From the NCBI GenBank assembly GCA_937952085.1, contig CALFYQ010000006.1, forward strand, positions 1 to 12,603: a stretch of DNA of 12,603 nt, written 5' to 3'. Positions within the stretch are counted from its first letter, which is position 1; every line of letters starts with the position of its first letter. Positions 6,062 through 12,603 of this stretch are shown here, piece after piece. This DNA is from an uncultured Paracoccaceae bacterium (GTDB lineage Bacteria; Pseudomonadota; Alphaproteobacteria; Rhodobacterales; Rhodobacteraceae). The notes under the pieces are model-generated. The model was not told where the DNA came from, made no database searches, and saw only the letters and a program-made list of their open reading frames with translations. A program made the translations under genes and the position numbers.

Positions 6062-6696
6062 GGTCTTCGCCGGCGTCGAACGGCCCGCTCGCGGGCGTTT
6101 CACGTGAAACGCTGGAGCGGCTTCGAATCTACGAGGACCTTCTCCTTGCCTGGAACCGTCGGATCAACCTCGTGTCCCGATCAACGGAAGCCGACCTCTG
6201 GCGCCGCCATATCGAGGACTGCGCCCAATTGAGCCCCCTTGCTTCCGAGGCCGCCGAAGAATGGGCGGATCTCGGAGCTGGCGCCGGATTGCCAGGTCTC
6301 ATCGTCGCCGCACTTCGCGCCGAGACCTCGCCGCACTTCCAGATGACGCTTGTCGAAAGCGATGCGCGGAAGTGCGCGTTCCTGTCCGAGGCCGCGCGCC
6401 GGATGGCGCTGTCGGTGAGGGTCGAGCATCGTCGCCTCGATCCATCCGAACCTCCGATTCGCCGCTTCCCGGTAGTCTCGGCCCGCGCTCTGGCCCCGTT
6501 GGCGCGTCTACTGCCGCTGTCGGCCCCACTTCTCGCGCCCGGCGGCGTTCTGCTTTTCCCCAAGGGCCGCGACGTAGAGGCCGAGCTGGAGTCGATCCGC
6601 GGCCATTGGCGCATGCGCCTTGATGCGATACCCAGTCGTACGGAGGCTGGAGCCTCGATCCTGCGGATCAGGGAGCCCGTGCGCATCGATGACTGA
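6058..6696 (+). CDS. rsmG: 16S rRNA (guanine-N7) methyltransferase RsmG (GidB)
   Basis: SAM-dependent enzyme that methylates N7 of G527 (E. coli numbering) in 16S rRNA. The start is placed at GTG 6058, which overlaps the mnmG stop in a GTGA and gives 212 residues, the usual size. The frame is open further upstream, but those codons are antisense-free shadow of mnmG and not RsmG-like. Seen in order: VSRETLERLRIYEDLLLAWN (14-33), RINLVSRST (35-43), SAM motif I DLGAGAGLPG (71-80; DLGSGAGFPG is more usual), LVESDARKCAFL (98-109), VVSARALAPL (139-148) and PKG (168-170). Codons 14-18 (Val-Ser-Arg-Glu-Thr) are written by the second parS palindrome, a dual use that the alphaproteobacterial protein sequence tolerates. 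Its stop overlaps the parA start by eight bases. Confidence 0.95.
   Translation: MRSSPASNGPLAGVSRETLERLRIYEDLLLAWNRRINLVSRSTEADLWRRHIEDCAQLSPLASEAAEEWADLGAGAGLPGLIVAALRAETSPHFQMTLVESDARKCAFLSEAARRMALSVRVEHRRLDPSEPPIRRFPVVSARALAPLARLLPLSAPLLAPGGVLLFPKGRDVEAELESIRGHWRMRLDAIPSRTEAGASILRIREPVRIDD
6095..6112. promoter_or_regulatory. parS: parS site 2, inside the rsmG coding sequence
   Basis: An 18-bp perfect palindrome, GCGTTTCACGTGAAACGC, shares the 14-bp core with the site at 4198-4211. Fifteen of its bases encode RsmG residues VSRET. It lies about 0.6 kb before parA and 1.4 kb before parB. Two such sites 1.9 kb apart next to parAB form a small centromere-like cluster for ParB loading; binding itself is inferred from the sequence match. 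Confidence 0.94.
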
Positions 6697-7507
6697 CCCC
6701 TACGGCGCGCTGCCGACGGTCGTCGCCGTCGCCAACCAGAAGGGCGGCGTGGGAAAGACGACGACTGCAATCAACCTCGCAACCGCGCTCGCCGCGCTCG
6801 GTCAGCGCGCGCTCCTCGTCGACCTTGATCCGCAGGGCAACGCCAGCACCGGCCTCGGCATCGAACCAGGCGATCGTGGGCCAGGCTCCTATGCGGTGCT
6901 TCGCGGCGACAGCAGTTTCGCCGGCGCGCTGCGCCCCTCCGGTGTGCCGGGCCTCGACGTACTGCCTGGCTCGATCGATCTCAGCGGTTTCGATCTCGAA
7001 GCGCACGGTCTCGCGGATCGCGCCCATCTCCTCCGGAACGCCCTCACAGACCCCGCGGCGCGCGCATTCGACCGGATCCTCATAGACTGCCCACCGGCGC
7101 TCAACCTCTTGACGGTGAACGCGCTTGCAGCTGCCGACCGCGTCCTGATCCCGCTCCAGAGCGAGTTCTTCGCCCTTGAAGGCCTCTCGCAGCTTCTCCG
7201 CACCATTGAGCGCATCCGCCAGGGCCTCAATCCGAAACTAGAGATCGACGGGATCGTCCTCACCATGTTCGACCGTCGGAACAACCTCGCCACGCAGGTC
7301 GAAAGCGATGTCCGCGCGACGCTCGGCGGGCTCGTCTACGAAACAGCGATCCCGAGGAACATCCGGCTTTCGGAGGCGCCCTCCCATGGGATGCCCGCGC
7401 TGATCTACGACCAGCGCTGTGCGGGAAGCCGCGCCTATCAATCGCTCGCCGCCGAGCATCTGGGCCGAAGCGGCGCGCCCGCGCCGAGGCGGGGAGACGC
7501 CGCATGA
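6689..7507 (+). CDS. parA: Chromosome-partitioning ATPase ParA (Soj type)
   Basis: Walker-type cytoskeletal ATPase that binds the nucleoid and, driven by ParB-parS, moves origin regions apart. The protein has 272 residues, a size typical of chromosomal ParA with no N-terminal helix-turn-helix. The deviant Walker A KGGVGKTT (18-25) carries the signature lysine K18 and catalytic-loop K23; LLVDLDPQGNAS (42-53) is the A' motif; ILIDCPP (130-136) is Walker B; PLQSEFFALEGLSQLL and TMFDRRNNLA follow, with IPRNIRLSEAPSHGMP near the end. ATG 6689 is chosen because the preceding in-frame residues are rsmG shadow and MTDPYGALPTVVAVANQKGG reads like a normal ParA N-terminus. It overlaps rsmG by eight bases and parB by four (ATGA), so it is probably co-translated with both. 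Confidence 0.97.
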   Translation: MTDPYGALPTVVAVANQKGGVGKTTTAINLATALAALGQRALLVDLDPQGNASTGLGIEPGDRGPGSYAVLRGDSSFAGALRPSGVPGLDVLPGSIDLSGFDLEAHGLADRAHLLRNALTDPAARAFDRILIDCPPALNLLTVNALAAADRVLIPLQSEFFALEGLSQLLRTIERIRQGLNPKLEIDGIVLTMFDRRNNLATQVESDVRATLGGLVYETAIPRNIRLSEAPSHGMPALIYDQRCAGSRAYQSLAAEHLGRSGAPAPRRGDAA

Positions 7508-8382
7508 CCGATAAACCGAAGAAGCGGGCCCTCGGACGGGGCCTCGACGCGCTCCTCGGCGCCGTCGCCGCGCCTGAAGAGACCGCCGCCGCGCCGGCGG
7601 GAGACGTCTCCCGTCTCCCGATCGAATTTCTCAAGCCGAGCCCCGACCAGCCGCGCAAGATCTTCCGCCCGGGAGAAATCCACGACCTCGCCGAATCGAT
7701 CCGCACTCGCGGCGTGATCCAGCCCCTGATCGTCCGGCCGGACCCCGACGCGCCGGCGACGCGCTGGTTCATCGTCGCCGGCGAGCGGCGCTGGCGCGCA
7801 GCCCAGGAAGCCGGCCTTCACGAACTCCCGGTACTGGTGCGGGACCTCTCCGACGAAGAGGCGCTCGAAATCGCCATTGTCGAGAACCTCCAGCGCGCCG
7901 ATCTCAACGCCGTCGAGGAGGCGGCCGCGCTACGCCAGCTTTCCGAACGCTTCGGCCTCGGCCCCGCGGAAATCGCCCGCGCCATCGGCAAGAGCCGGCC
8001 CTATGTCGCCAACGCGATCCGCCTTCTGGCGCTGCCGCAGGAGGTGCTCGATCTCGTATCCGACGGCCGCCTCAGCGCAGGTCATGCGCGTGCGCTGATC
8101 GGCGCAGCGGACCCGGTCGCCCTCGCCCGCAAGGTGATCGAGGAGGAACTGACGGTCCGCCGCACCGAGGAGCTGGCGCGCCATCTGCCGGAGGCCGCCG
8201 CCCGGCGGGTCTCCAGGAAACCGCGGAAAGACGCAGACACCGCCTCCCTCGAAGCCGATCTCTCCGCCGCTCTCTCGCTCCGCGTCGCCATCAAGCACCG
8301 CGGCGAGAAAGGCGGCGAGGTCGTCCTATCCTATCGATCGCTCGATGAACTGGACGGGCTCTGCCGCCTGCTCATGGGCTGA
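7504..8382 (+). CDS. parB: Chromosome-partitioning protein ParB (parS-binding CTPase)
   Basis: CTP-dependent sliding clamp that loads at parS and stimulates ParA. The 292 residues show the basic N-terminal ParA-activating peptide KKRALGRGLDALLG (6-19), the spacer and start of the CTPase domain (LPIEFLKPSPDQPRK), the CTP-binding GERRWRA (93-99), ENLQRADLNAVEEA (127-140), the helix-turn-helix GLGPAEIARAIGKSRPYVANAIRLL region (151-175), a variable linker, and the C-terminal dimerisation domain ending YRSLDELDGLCRLLMG. The start has a good Shine-Dalgarno, GGGGAG (7491-7496), seven nucleotides upstream, and overlaps the parA stop. The last 52 bases overlap the 3' end of the convergent holA; the conserved ParB C-terminus shows that this frame is under constraint there. 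The two parS sites in the same operon are its expected targets. Confidence 0.97.
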   Translation: MTDKPKKRALGRGLDALLGAVAAPEETAAAPAGDVSRLPIEFLKPSPDQPRKIFRPGEIHDLAESIRTRGVIQPLIVRPDPDAPATRWFIVAGERRWRAAQEAGLHELPVLVRDLSDEEALEIAIVENLQRADLNAVEEAAALRQLSERFGLGPAEIARAIGKSRPYVANAIRLLALPQEVLDLVSDGRLSAGHARALIGAADPVALARKVIEEELTVRRTEELARHLPEAAARRVSRKPRKDADTASLEADLSAALSLRVAIKHRGEKGGEVVLSYRSLDELDGLCRLLMG

Positions 8383-9362
8383 TCGCCGAACGCCAACCGC
8401 AACAGCGTCCGCTCCACCAGCGCATGCGGCGCGACCGCGGGAGACGCCCGCAGCGCCCGCTCAACATCCAGCAGCGCCGCGAGCCCCCACTGAATTCGCT
8501 TGGAGTTCCAGCGCCTAGCCGCCTCTTCAGGCAGATTGGGTCCGCCGCCGAAACGCCCGCTCGCCCCGGTTTCCGCCTCCAAGAGACGCCGCAGCGCGCG
8601 AGTCGCGGCGGCGACGACGCTAGAAGGCGAAACCCCCTGCGCTTCGAGCCGGCGAAATCGCGCCCCGAATCCGTCGAGCCGAAACAGCAGGACATCCTCG
8701 ACGATCCGGTCCGCGGCCCCGGAAAGCGCCAGCGGCGCGCAGGCCTCGATGTCCTCCACCGCCATTCGCGCGGCGCCGCGTCCCTCCGCATGAAGCAAAG
8801 CTCGCGAGACGAGATCGTCGATCGCCGCGCCGTCAAGCTCGGGCGCCAGCGCCGACAGCCGCGCGATCGCCTCTCCATCCGCCTCAATGCCGTCGGCCGC
8901 GAGCGATGCGGCGAGCGAGGCCCGGTCCGTCGCACGGTCTCGCACCGACACCGCCGCCGCCCCGCGAGACTCTTCGAACAGTTTCCTGAGCCGCGAACGC
9001 CCCGGAAGCGCCGCCGCCGTCACCAGCAGAAACGCGGCCCCGGGCCGAACCGCCTGCAATGCGGCCGCGAGCGCATCCGTCGTCGCGTCCGTCGCGCTTT
9101 CCACGACAACGAGCCGCTTTCCACCGAAGAAGCCGATCTCATTGAGAGAATCGGCAAGCGCCGCCGGGTCGCGCCGCGCATCCGCCGGGGCGATGCGCTC
9201 AATACCCATATCCGCTTCGGCCGCCTCGCCGATCAGCGCCTGGCGCACCCGATCCCGCCAGCGCGATACCTCGACCGAATCCGGCCCCCAGATCAGCGCC
9301 GCCCCGAACCGCTCGTCCGGCCGGTCCCGGAAGGAAGCCAGTTCCTTCCCGGAAAGCCTCAC
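8331..9362 (-). CDS. holA: DNA polymerase III clamp-loader subunit delta (HolA)
   Basis: Delta subunit, which opens the beta sliding clamp. The 343-residue length fits the family. Support: the N-terminal MRLSGKELASFRDRPDERFGAALIWGPD, which resembles alphaproteobacterial HolA; the conserved GFFGGKRLVVVE (77-88); RSRLRKLFE (122-130); and the C-terminal helical region with LLEAETGASGRFGGGPNLP. Like other delta subunits it has no working P-loop. The start is GTG at 9362, which shares a GTGA overlap with the lptE stop. About 17 C-terminal residues, ending in a serine run SPSSSSSDR, are translated from the antisense of the parB 3' end and look like an unconstrained tail created by overlap. Moderately divergent family, so the call rests on the pattern plus the conserved lptE-leuS neighbourhood. 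Confidence 0.88.
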   Translation of the reverse strand: MRLSGKELASFRDRPDERFGAALIWGPDSVEVSRWRDRVRQALIGEAAEADMGIERIAPADARRDPAALADSLNEIGFFGGKRLVVVESATDATTDALAAALQAVRPGAAFLLVTAAALPGRSRLRKLFEESRGAAAVSVRDRATDRASLAASLAADGIEADGEAIARLSALAPELDGAAIDDLVSRALLHAEGRGAARMAVEDIEACAPLALSGAADRIVEDVLLFRLDGFGARFRRLEAQGVSPSSVVAAATRALRRLLEAETGASGRFGGGPNLPEEAARRWNSKRIQWGLAALLDVERALRASPAVAPHALVERTLLRLAFGDQPMSRRQSPSSSSSDR

Positions 9363-9841
9363 GAAGCCCGCGCCGCCAGCAACCGCACGGCGACCCGCTC
9401 CGCCAGGTCCTCGGCCAGCCGCTTCCGCTCGTCACGCATCGCCGCGCGTGCCGGAAAGGCGTCGCCTGCAGCGTCGTAGCCGCCCACCGAGCGTGTCTTT
9501 CCCTCGATCGCCGCGCCGCCCGCGGACGGCTCGAACCGATAGTTCGCCGTCGCGGTCACCCGATACCGCGTGATGTTCGCCTCGGGCGTGATCGCGACGC
9601 CGTCCTCGACATAGTAGAGCGTGAAGTCGACCCGCCCGCCGAACCCCTCTGAAAGCCCGAGCCGCCGCCGAAGCCGCTCGCGGAAGGCGTAATCCTCAGG
9701 CGTCACCGCCTCGCGGATCGAGATCCCGCCGCCGGCGCCTCCGGTCTCGTGCAGCGGCCGAAACCCGCAGCCCGCCGCCGCGCCGAGCAGCAGCAGAAGC
9801 GCCGCCCGGCGGCTCGGCCTGGGGAGTTCAGACCACGACAT
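9359..9841 (-). CDS. lptE: LPS-assembly lipoprotein LptE
   Basis: Outer-membrane lipoprotein that plugs the LptD barrel and helps insert lipopolysaccharide. The 160-residue product starts with a short charged stretch (PRPSRR), a hydrophobic run ALLLLLGAAAG and lipobox cysteine C25, followed by GFRPLH, the pattern usual right after the LptE lipidation site. The lipobox has Ala rather than Leu at -3, which is permitted but less common. The mature part has the expected beta-rich segments (RVDFTLYYVEDG, ITRYRVTATANYRF) and a C-terminal helix rich in Arg and Glu. ATG 9841 lies 14 bases inside the leuS 3' end, and the stop overlaps the holA GTG, so it is translated within a leuS-lptE-holA operon. 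The family is weakly conserved; position between leuS and holA strongly supports the call. Confidence 0.87.
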   Translation of the reverse strand: MSWSELPRPSRRAALLLLLGAAAGCGFRPLHETGGAGGGISIREAVTPEDYAFRERLRRRLGLSEGFGGRVDFTLYYVEDGVAITPEANITRYRVTATANYRFEPSAGGAAIEGKTRSVGGYDAAGDAFPARAAMRDERKRLAEDLAERVAVRLLAARAS

Positions 9842-12476
9842 TGACGATCCGCCCCGGCACCACCACGATCCGCTTCGGCACCGCCCCCGCCAGCGCCCGG
9901 AGCACCGCCCCGTCCGCCAGCGCCAACGCCTCGATCTCGTCCTTCGGCGCGTCGACCGAAACCTCGATCTCCCCCCGCCGCTTGCCGTTCACCTGCACCG
10001 GCAGAACGACCCGGTCGCGCACCAGCAGCGTCGCATCCGCCTCCGGCCAAGCCGTCTCCGCCAGCAATCCCTCGCACCCGAGCCGAGCCCAGATCTCCTC
10101 GGAAAGATGCGGCACGAAAGGGGCCGCCAGCCGCGCAAACGCCTCCAGCGCCTCGCGGAGCGCGAATCCGGCCCCCGCGTCCCCTTCAGGCGAAGGCGCC
10201 CGCGAGATCGCGTTGGCGAGCTCATAGAGCCGCGCCACGGCCCGGTTGAACGAGAAGCTCTCGATATCCCCGGTCACTTCGGAGATCGCCTTGTGCGTCG
10301 CCCGCCGAAGCTCCATCGCCGCATCGGAAAGCGCGCCCGGTGCCGCTCCGGCCGGCGGTAGCGTATCCGCCGCGCTTTCGGTCAGCCGCCAGATCCGCCG
10401 CAGGAACCGATAGGCGCCCTCGACGCCGGAAACCGTCCATTCCACGTCCCGGTCCGGCGGGCTGTCGGAGAGCATGAACCAGCGCGCCGTGTCCGCCCCG
10501 TAGCGGGCGATGATCGCCTCCGGGTCCACCACGTTCCGTTTCGACTTCGACATCTTCACCGAGGGCCCGACCTCGACCGGCGCGCCGGTCGCGCGCTCCG
10601 TCACCGCGCCGCCCGCGCCCCGCTCGATCTCCTCCGGCGCCAGCCAGCGCCCGCCGGCCCGATAGGTCTCGTGGCAGACCATGCCCTGGGTGAAGAGCGC
10701 ATCGAAAGGCTCGACCGCCTTCGCCGGCAGCCAGCCGGTGATCTTCATCGCCCGCGCCCAGAACCGCGAATAGAGAAGGTGCAGGATCGCGTGCTCGACG
10801 CCGCCGATGTACTGGTCGACATTCATCCAGTAGTCGACCGCATCGGCGTCCGTCGGCTCGGCGCAGTCCGGCGCCGTGAACCGGGCGAAATACCAGGAAC
10901 TGTCCGCGAACGTGTCCATCGTGTCCGTCTCGCGCACCGCGGGCTTGCCGCAGGCGGGGCACGGAACGTGCTTCCAGGTCGGATGCCGGTCGAGTGGATT
11001 GCCCGGCGCATCGAAGGTAACGTCCTCCGGCAACGTCACCGGCAACTCCGAGGTCGGAACCGGCACGGCCCCGCACTCCTCGCAATGCACCACCGGAATC
11101 GGGCAGCCCCAATAGCGCTGGCGGGAGACGCCCCAGTCGCGCAGCCGATAGGTCACGCGGCCCTCGCCCCGACCGGTCTCCTCGAGCCGGCGGATCACCT
11201 CCGCCTTGCCCGTCTCCACCTCGAAACCGTCAAGGAAGTCGGAGCGGAACAGCCGCCCGGGCCCGACATAGGCCTCATCGCCGACCGCGAAACTCGCCGC
11301 GTCGGCCCCCTCCGGCAGCACGACCGGGAGCACCGGCAACGCGTGTTTCCTCGCAAAGTCGAGATCGCGCTGGTCATGCGCCGGGCAACCGAAGATCGCC
11401 CCCGTACCGTATTCCATCAGCACGAAATTCGCCGCGTAAACCGGCAGGGAGAGCCCGGGAACGAACGGGTGCTTGACCGAAAGCCCGGTGGCGAAGCCCT
11501 TCTTCTCGCCCTGCTCGATCGCCGCTTCCGACGTGCCCGCGCTCCGGCATTCCGCCGTGAAGGCCGCCAGCGCCGGGTTGCCGCCTTCCAGCGACCGGAT
11601 CAGCGGATGGTCGACCGATAGCGCGATGAAGCTTGCGCCGAAGATCGTGTCGGGCCGCGTCGTATAGACCTCGATCTCCCCGGCCCCGTCCGGCGCCGCC
11701 GCCGATAGCTCGAACCGGATCGACGCGCCGGCGCTCCGGCCGATCCAGTTGCGCTGCATCGCGCGCACCTTGTCCGGCCAGCGCTCGAGCCCGTCGATCG
11801 CTTCGAGCAGTTCCTCCGCCATCTCCGAGATGCGGAACGCCCATTGCAGCAGCTCGCGCCGTTCCACCGGGGCGCCGGACCGCCAGCCCTTGCCGTCCAC
11901 CACCTGCTCGTTGGCGAGCACGGTGTGGTCCACCGGGTCCCAGTTCACCATCGAGGCGCGGCGATGCACCAGCCCCGCCGCCAGCATGTCGAGGAAGAGC
12001 CGCTGCTGGTGGCGATAGTATTCCGGCTCGCAGGTCGCGAATTCCCGCGTCCAGTCGAGCGAGAGCCCCATGGATTTCAGCTGCGCCTGCATCGCGGCGA
12101 TGTTGTCGCGCGTCCAGGCGGCCGGATGAATCCCGCGCTCCGCCGCCGCGTTCTCCGCGGGAAGGCCGAAGGCGTCCCAGCCCATCGGATGCAGCACGTT
12201 GAAACCGCGCGCCCGCTTGTAGCGCGCGATCACGTCACCCATCGCATAGTTGCGAACATGCCCCATATGGATCCGCCCCGACGGATACGGGAACATTTCA
12301 AGAACATAATATTTCGGCCGGCCGGGCTCCACCCGGCTTTCGAAACAGCGCGCCTCGTCCCAGGCCGCGCGCCATTTCGCCTCGATGGCGGCGACGTCCA
12401 ACCCATCGCTGCGCGCCCCTTCGGCGAGCGGTTCGTCTCTGGTCGCGTCGTCGGTCGGCATCAGGGGCGCTCGCAT
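9828..12476 (-). CDS. leuS: Leucyl-tRNA synthetase
   Basis: Class I synthetase that charges tRNA-Leu, with an editing domain. At 882 residues it is slightly longer than usual. Seen: PYPSGRIHMGHVRNY (63-77) with the HIGH-type HMGH (70-73), the CP1 editing domain with TTRPDTIFG (272-280) and GTGAIFGCPAHDQRD (357-371) including the conserved Asp368, a zinc-ribbon pair CEEC (465-468) and CPAC (506-509), DTMDTFADSSWYF (518-530), KMSKS (641-645) and the C-terminal VNGKRRGEIEV region. The assigned ATG 12476 leaves about 26 poorly conserved residues before the usual N-terminal block (LDVAAIEAKWRAAW); ATG 12461 and TTG 12401 are alternatives. The 12476 start has a weak GGA upstream, the others none, so the true start is uncertain. 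It is the first complete gene of the operon leuS-lptE-holA. Confidence 0.97.
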   Translation of the reverse strand: MRAPLMPTDDATRDEPLAEGARSDGLDVAAIEAKWRAAWDEARCFESRVEPGRPKYYVLEMFPYPSGRIHMGHVRNYAMGDVIARYKRARGFNVLHPMGWDAFGLPAENAAAERGIHPAAWTRDNIAAMQAQLKSMGLSLDWTREFATCEPEYYRHQQRLFLDMLAAGLVHRRASMVNWDPVDHTVLANEQVVDGKGWRSGAPVERRELLQWAFRISEMAEELLEAIDGLERWPDKVRAMQRNWIGRSAGASIRFELSAAAPDGAGEIEVYTTRPDTIFGASFIALSVDHPLIRSLEGGNPALAAFTAECRSAGTSEAAIEQGEKKGFATGLSVKHPFVPGLSLPVYAANFVLMEYGTGAIFGCPAHDQRDLDFARKHALPVLPVVLPEGADAASFAVGDEAYVGPGRLFRSDFLDGFEVETGKAEVIRRLEETGRGEGRVTYRLRDWGVSRQRYWGCPIPVVHCEECGAVPVPTSELPVTLPEDVTFDAPGNPLDRHPTWKHVPCPACGKPAVRETDTMDTFADSSWYFARFTAPDCAEPTDADAVDYWMNVDQYIGGVEHAILHLLYSRFWARAMKITGWLPAKAVEPFDALFTQGMVCHETYRAGGRWLAPEEIERGAGGAVTERATGAPVEVGPSVKMSKSKRNVVDPEAIIARYGADTARWFMLSDSPPDRDVEWTVSGVEGAYRFLRRIWRLTESAADTLPPAGAAPGALSDAAMELRRATHKAISEVTGDIESFSFNRAVARLYELANAISRAPSPEGDAGAGFALREALEAFARLAAPFVPHLSEEIWARLGCEGLLAETAWPEADATLLVRDRVVLPVQVNGKRRGEIEVSVDAPKDEIEALALADGAVLRALAGAVPKRIVVVPGRIVNVVV

Positions 12477-12489
12477 CGGTTCCGAACCG
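12477..12489 (-). promoter_or_regulatory. Small hairpin covering the leuS ribosome-binding region
   Basis: CGGTT (12477-12481) and AACCG (12485-12489) form a 5-bp stem with a 3-nt loop directly before the leuS ATG. In the leuS mRNA the only Shine-Dalgarno-like bases (GGAA) lie in this stem and loop. It could lower initiation at 12476 or could be chance in GC-rich DNA. Confidence 0.25.
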
Positions 12490-12519
12490 GCGGAGCGATA
12501 GCCGAGCCGGCCGGACGGT

Positions 12520-12603
12520 TCAACATTCGCCGGCCCGGAGCGGCGCCGGGAGGCGCCGACAGTTCGCCTCGCGCTCGCCGAGCTTGATCTGCCGGGCCCG
12601 CAG
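12520..12603 (-). CDS. C-terminal fragment of a gene upstream of leuS (possibly DUF3576), cut by window edge
   Basis: On the - strand the frame beginning at the right edge is open for 27 codons and stops at TGA (complement of 12520-12522), 43 nt before the leuS ATG. The visible residues begin LRARQIKLGERE. In Rhodobacterales a DUF3576 protein is, to my recollection, commonly encoded just before leuS and ends in a helix with an RARQ-like motif, so this is a plausible candidate. The fragment is too short to prove coding, and the tail after GERE looks low in conservation. No terminator is seen between it and leuS, so the two may share a transcript. Confidence 0.4.
   Translation of the reverse strand: MRARQIKLGEREANCRRLPAPLRAGEC

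Noticed and set aside
5300..6100. A dif site or replication origin at the composition switch
   Set aside because: I saw no AT-rich dif-like 28-mer and no cluster of TTATCCACA-type DnaA boxes; the region is continuous mnmG and rsmG coding sequence.
4541..6103. A long - strand open frame of 520 codons opposite mnmG
   Set aside because: Antisense frames stay open readily in GC-rich DNA; the product is Arg-rich with no domain, and mnmG is conserved throughout.
11844..12587. A + strand frame of 247 codons opposite the leuS 5' end
   Set aside because: Shadow of leuS, Arg/Pro/His-rich, with no start signal or family motif.
1..12603. Mobile elements, CRISPR arrays, tRNA or rRNA genes, or a defence island
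   Set aside because: No transposase or integrase motifs, no spaced direct repeats and no cloverleaf signatures; all long frames are accounted for by housekeeping genes.

Overview
The window looks like chromosomal DNA from an alphaproteobacterium, most likely of the Rhodobacterales/Rhodobacteraceae type. It is GC-rich and carries the core order hemJ - rho - mnmE - mnmG - rsmG - parA - parB on the + strand, followed by holA - lptE - leuS on the - strand. The lineage is inferred from gene order and protein motifs, not from a search. Nearly every base is coding. There is no mobile element, CRISPR array, tRNA or rRNA.

Layout. Positions 1-412 hold the 3' part of hemJ (haem synthesis). A near-consensus sigma-70-type promoter (430-458) and a C-rich leader of about 100 nt precede rho (565-1836). 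The rho stop codon lies in the left arm of a 9-bp hairpin that serves as a possibly bidirectional terminator between rho and the convergent qor (1868-2842, - strand). qor and mnmE diverge with only 27 bp between their start codons. From 2870 to 8382 runs a tightly packed operon, mnmE-mnmG-rsmG-parA-parB, with genes 9 bp apart or overlapping. The convergent - strand operon (leuS, lptE, holA, probably preceded by a gene cut by the right edge) meets parB tail to tail with a 52-bp overlap.

How the genes work together. MnmE and MnmG together make the 5-carboxymethylaminomethyl modification of wobble uridine-34 in tRNAs. RsmG methylates 16S rRNA. ParA and ParB with parS segregate the chromosome origin region. 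Two parS palindromes lie inside the operon that encodes ParB: one supplies the GTG start codon of mnmG (4198-4211), the other encodes residues Val-Ser-Arg-Glu-Thr of RsmG (6095-6112). LeuS charges tRNA-Leu, LptE is an outer-membrane lipoprotein for LPS assembly, and HolA is the delta subunit of the DNA polymerase III clamp loader.

This is mainly a housekeeping region and I do not see a wholly new system. The points most worth a second look are the parS site that doubles as a start codon, the in-frame arrangement of mnmE and mnmG separated only by TAG and three codons, the parB/holA overprint, the nested divergent promoter region of qor/mnmE, the rho leader, and a strand-composition switch near 5.3-6.1 kb that does not follow gene direction.
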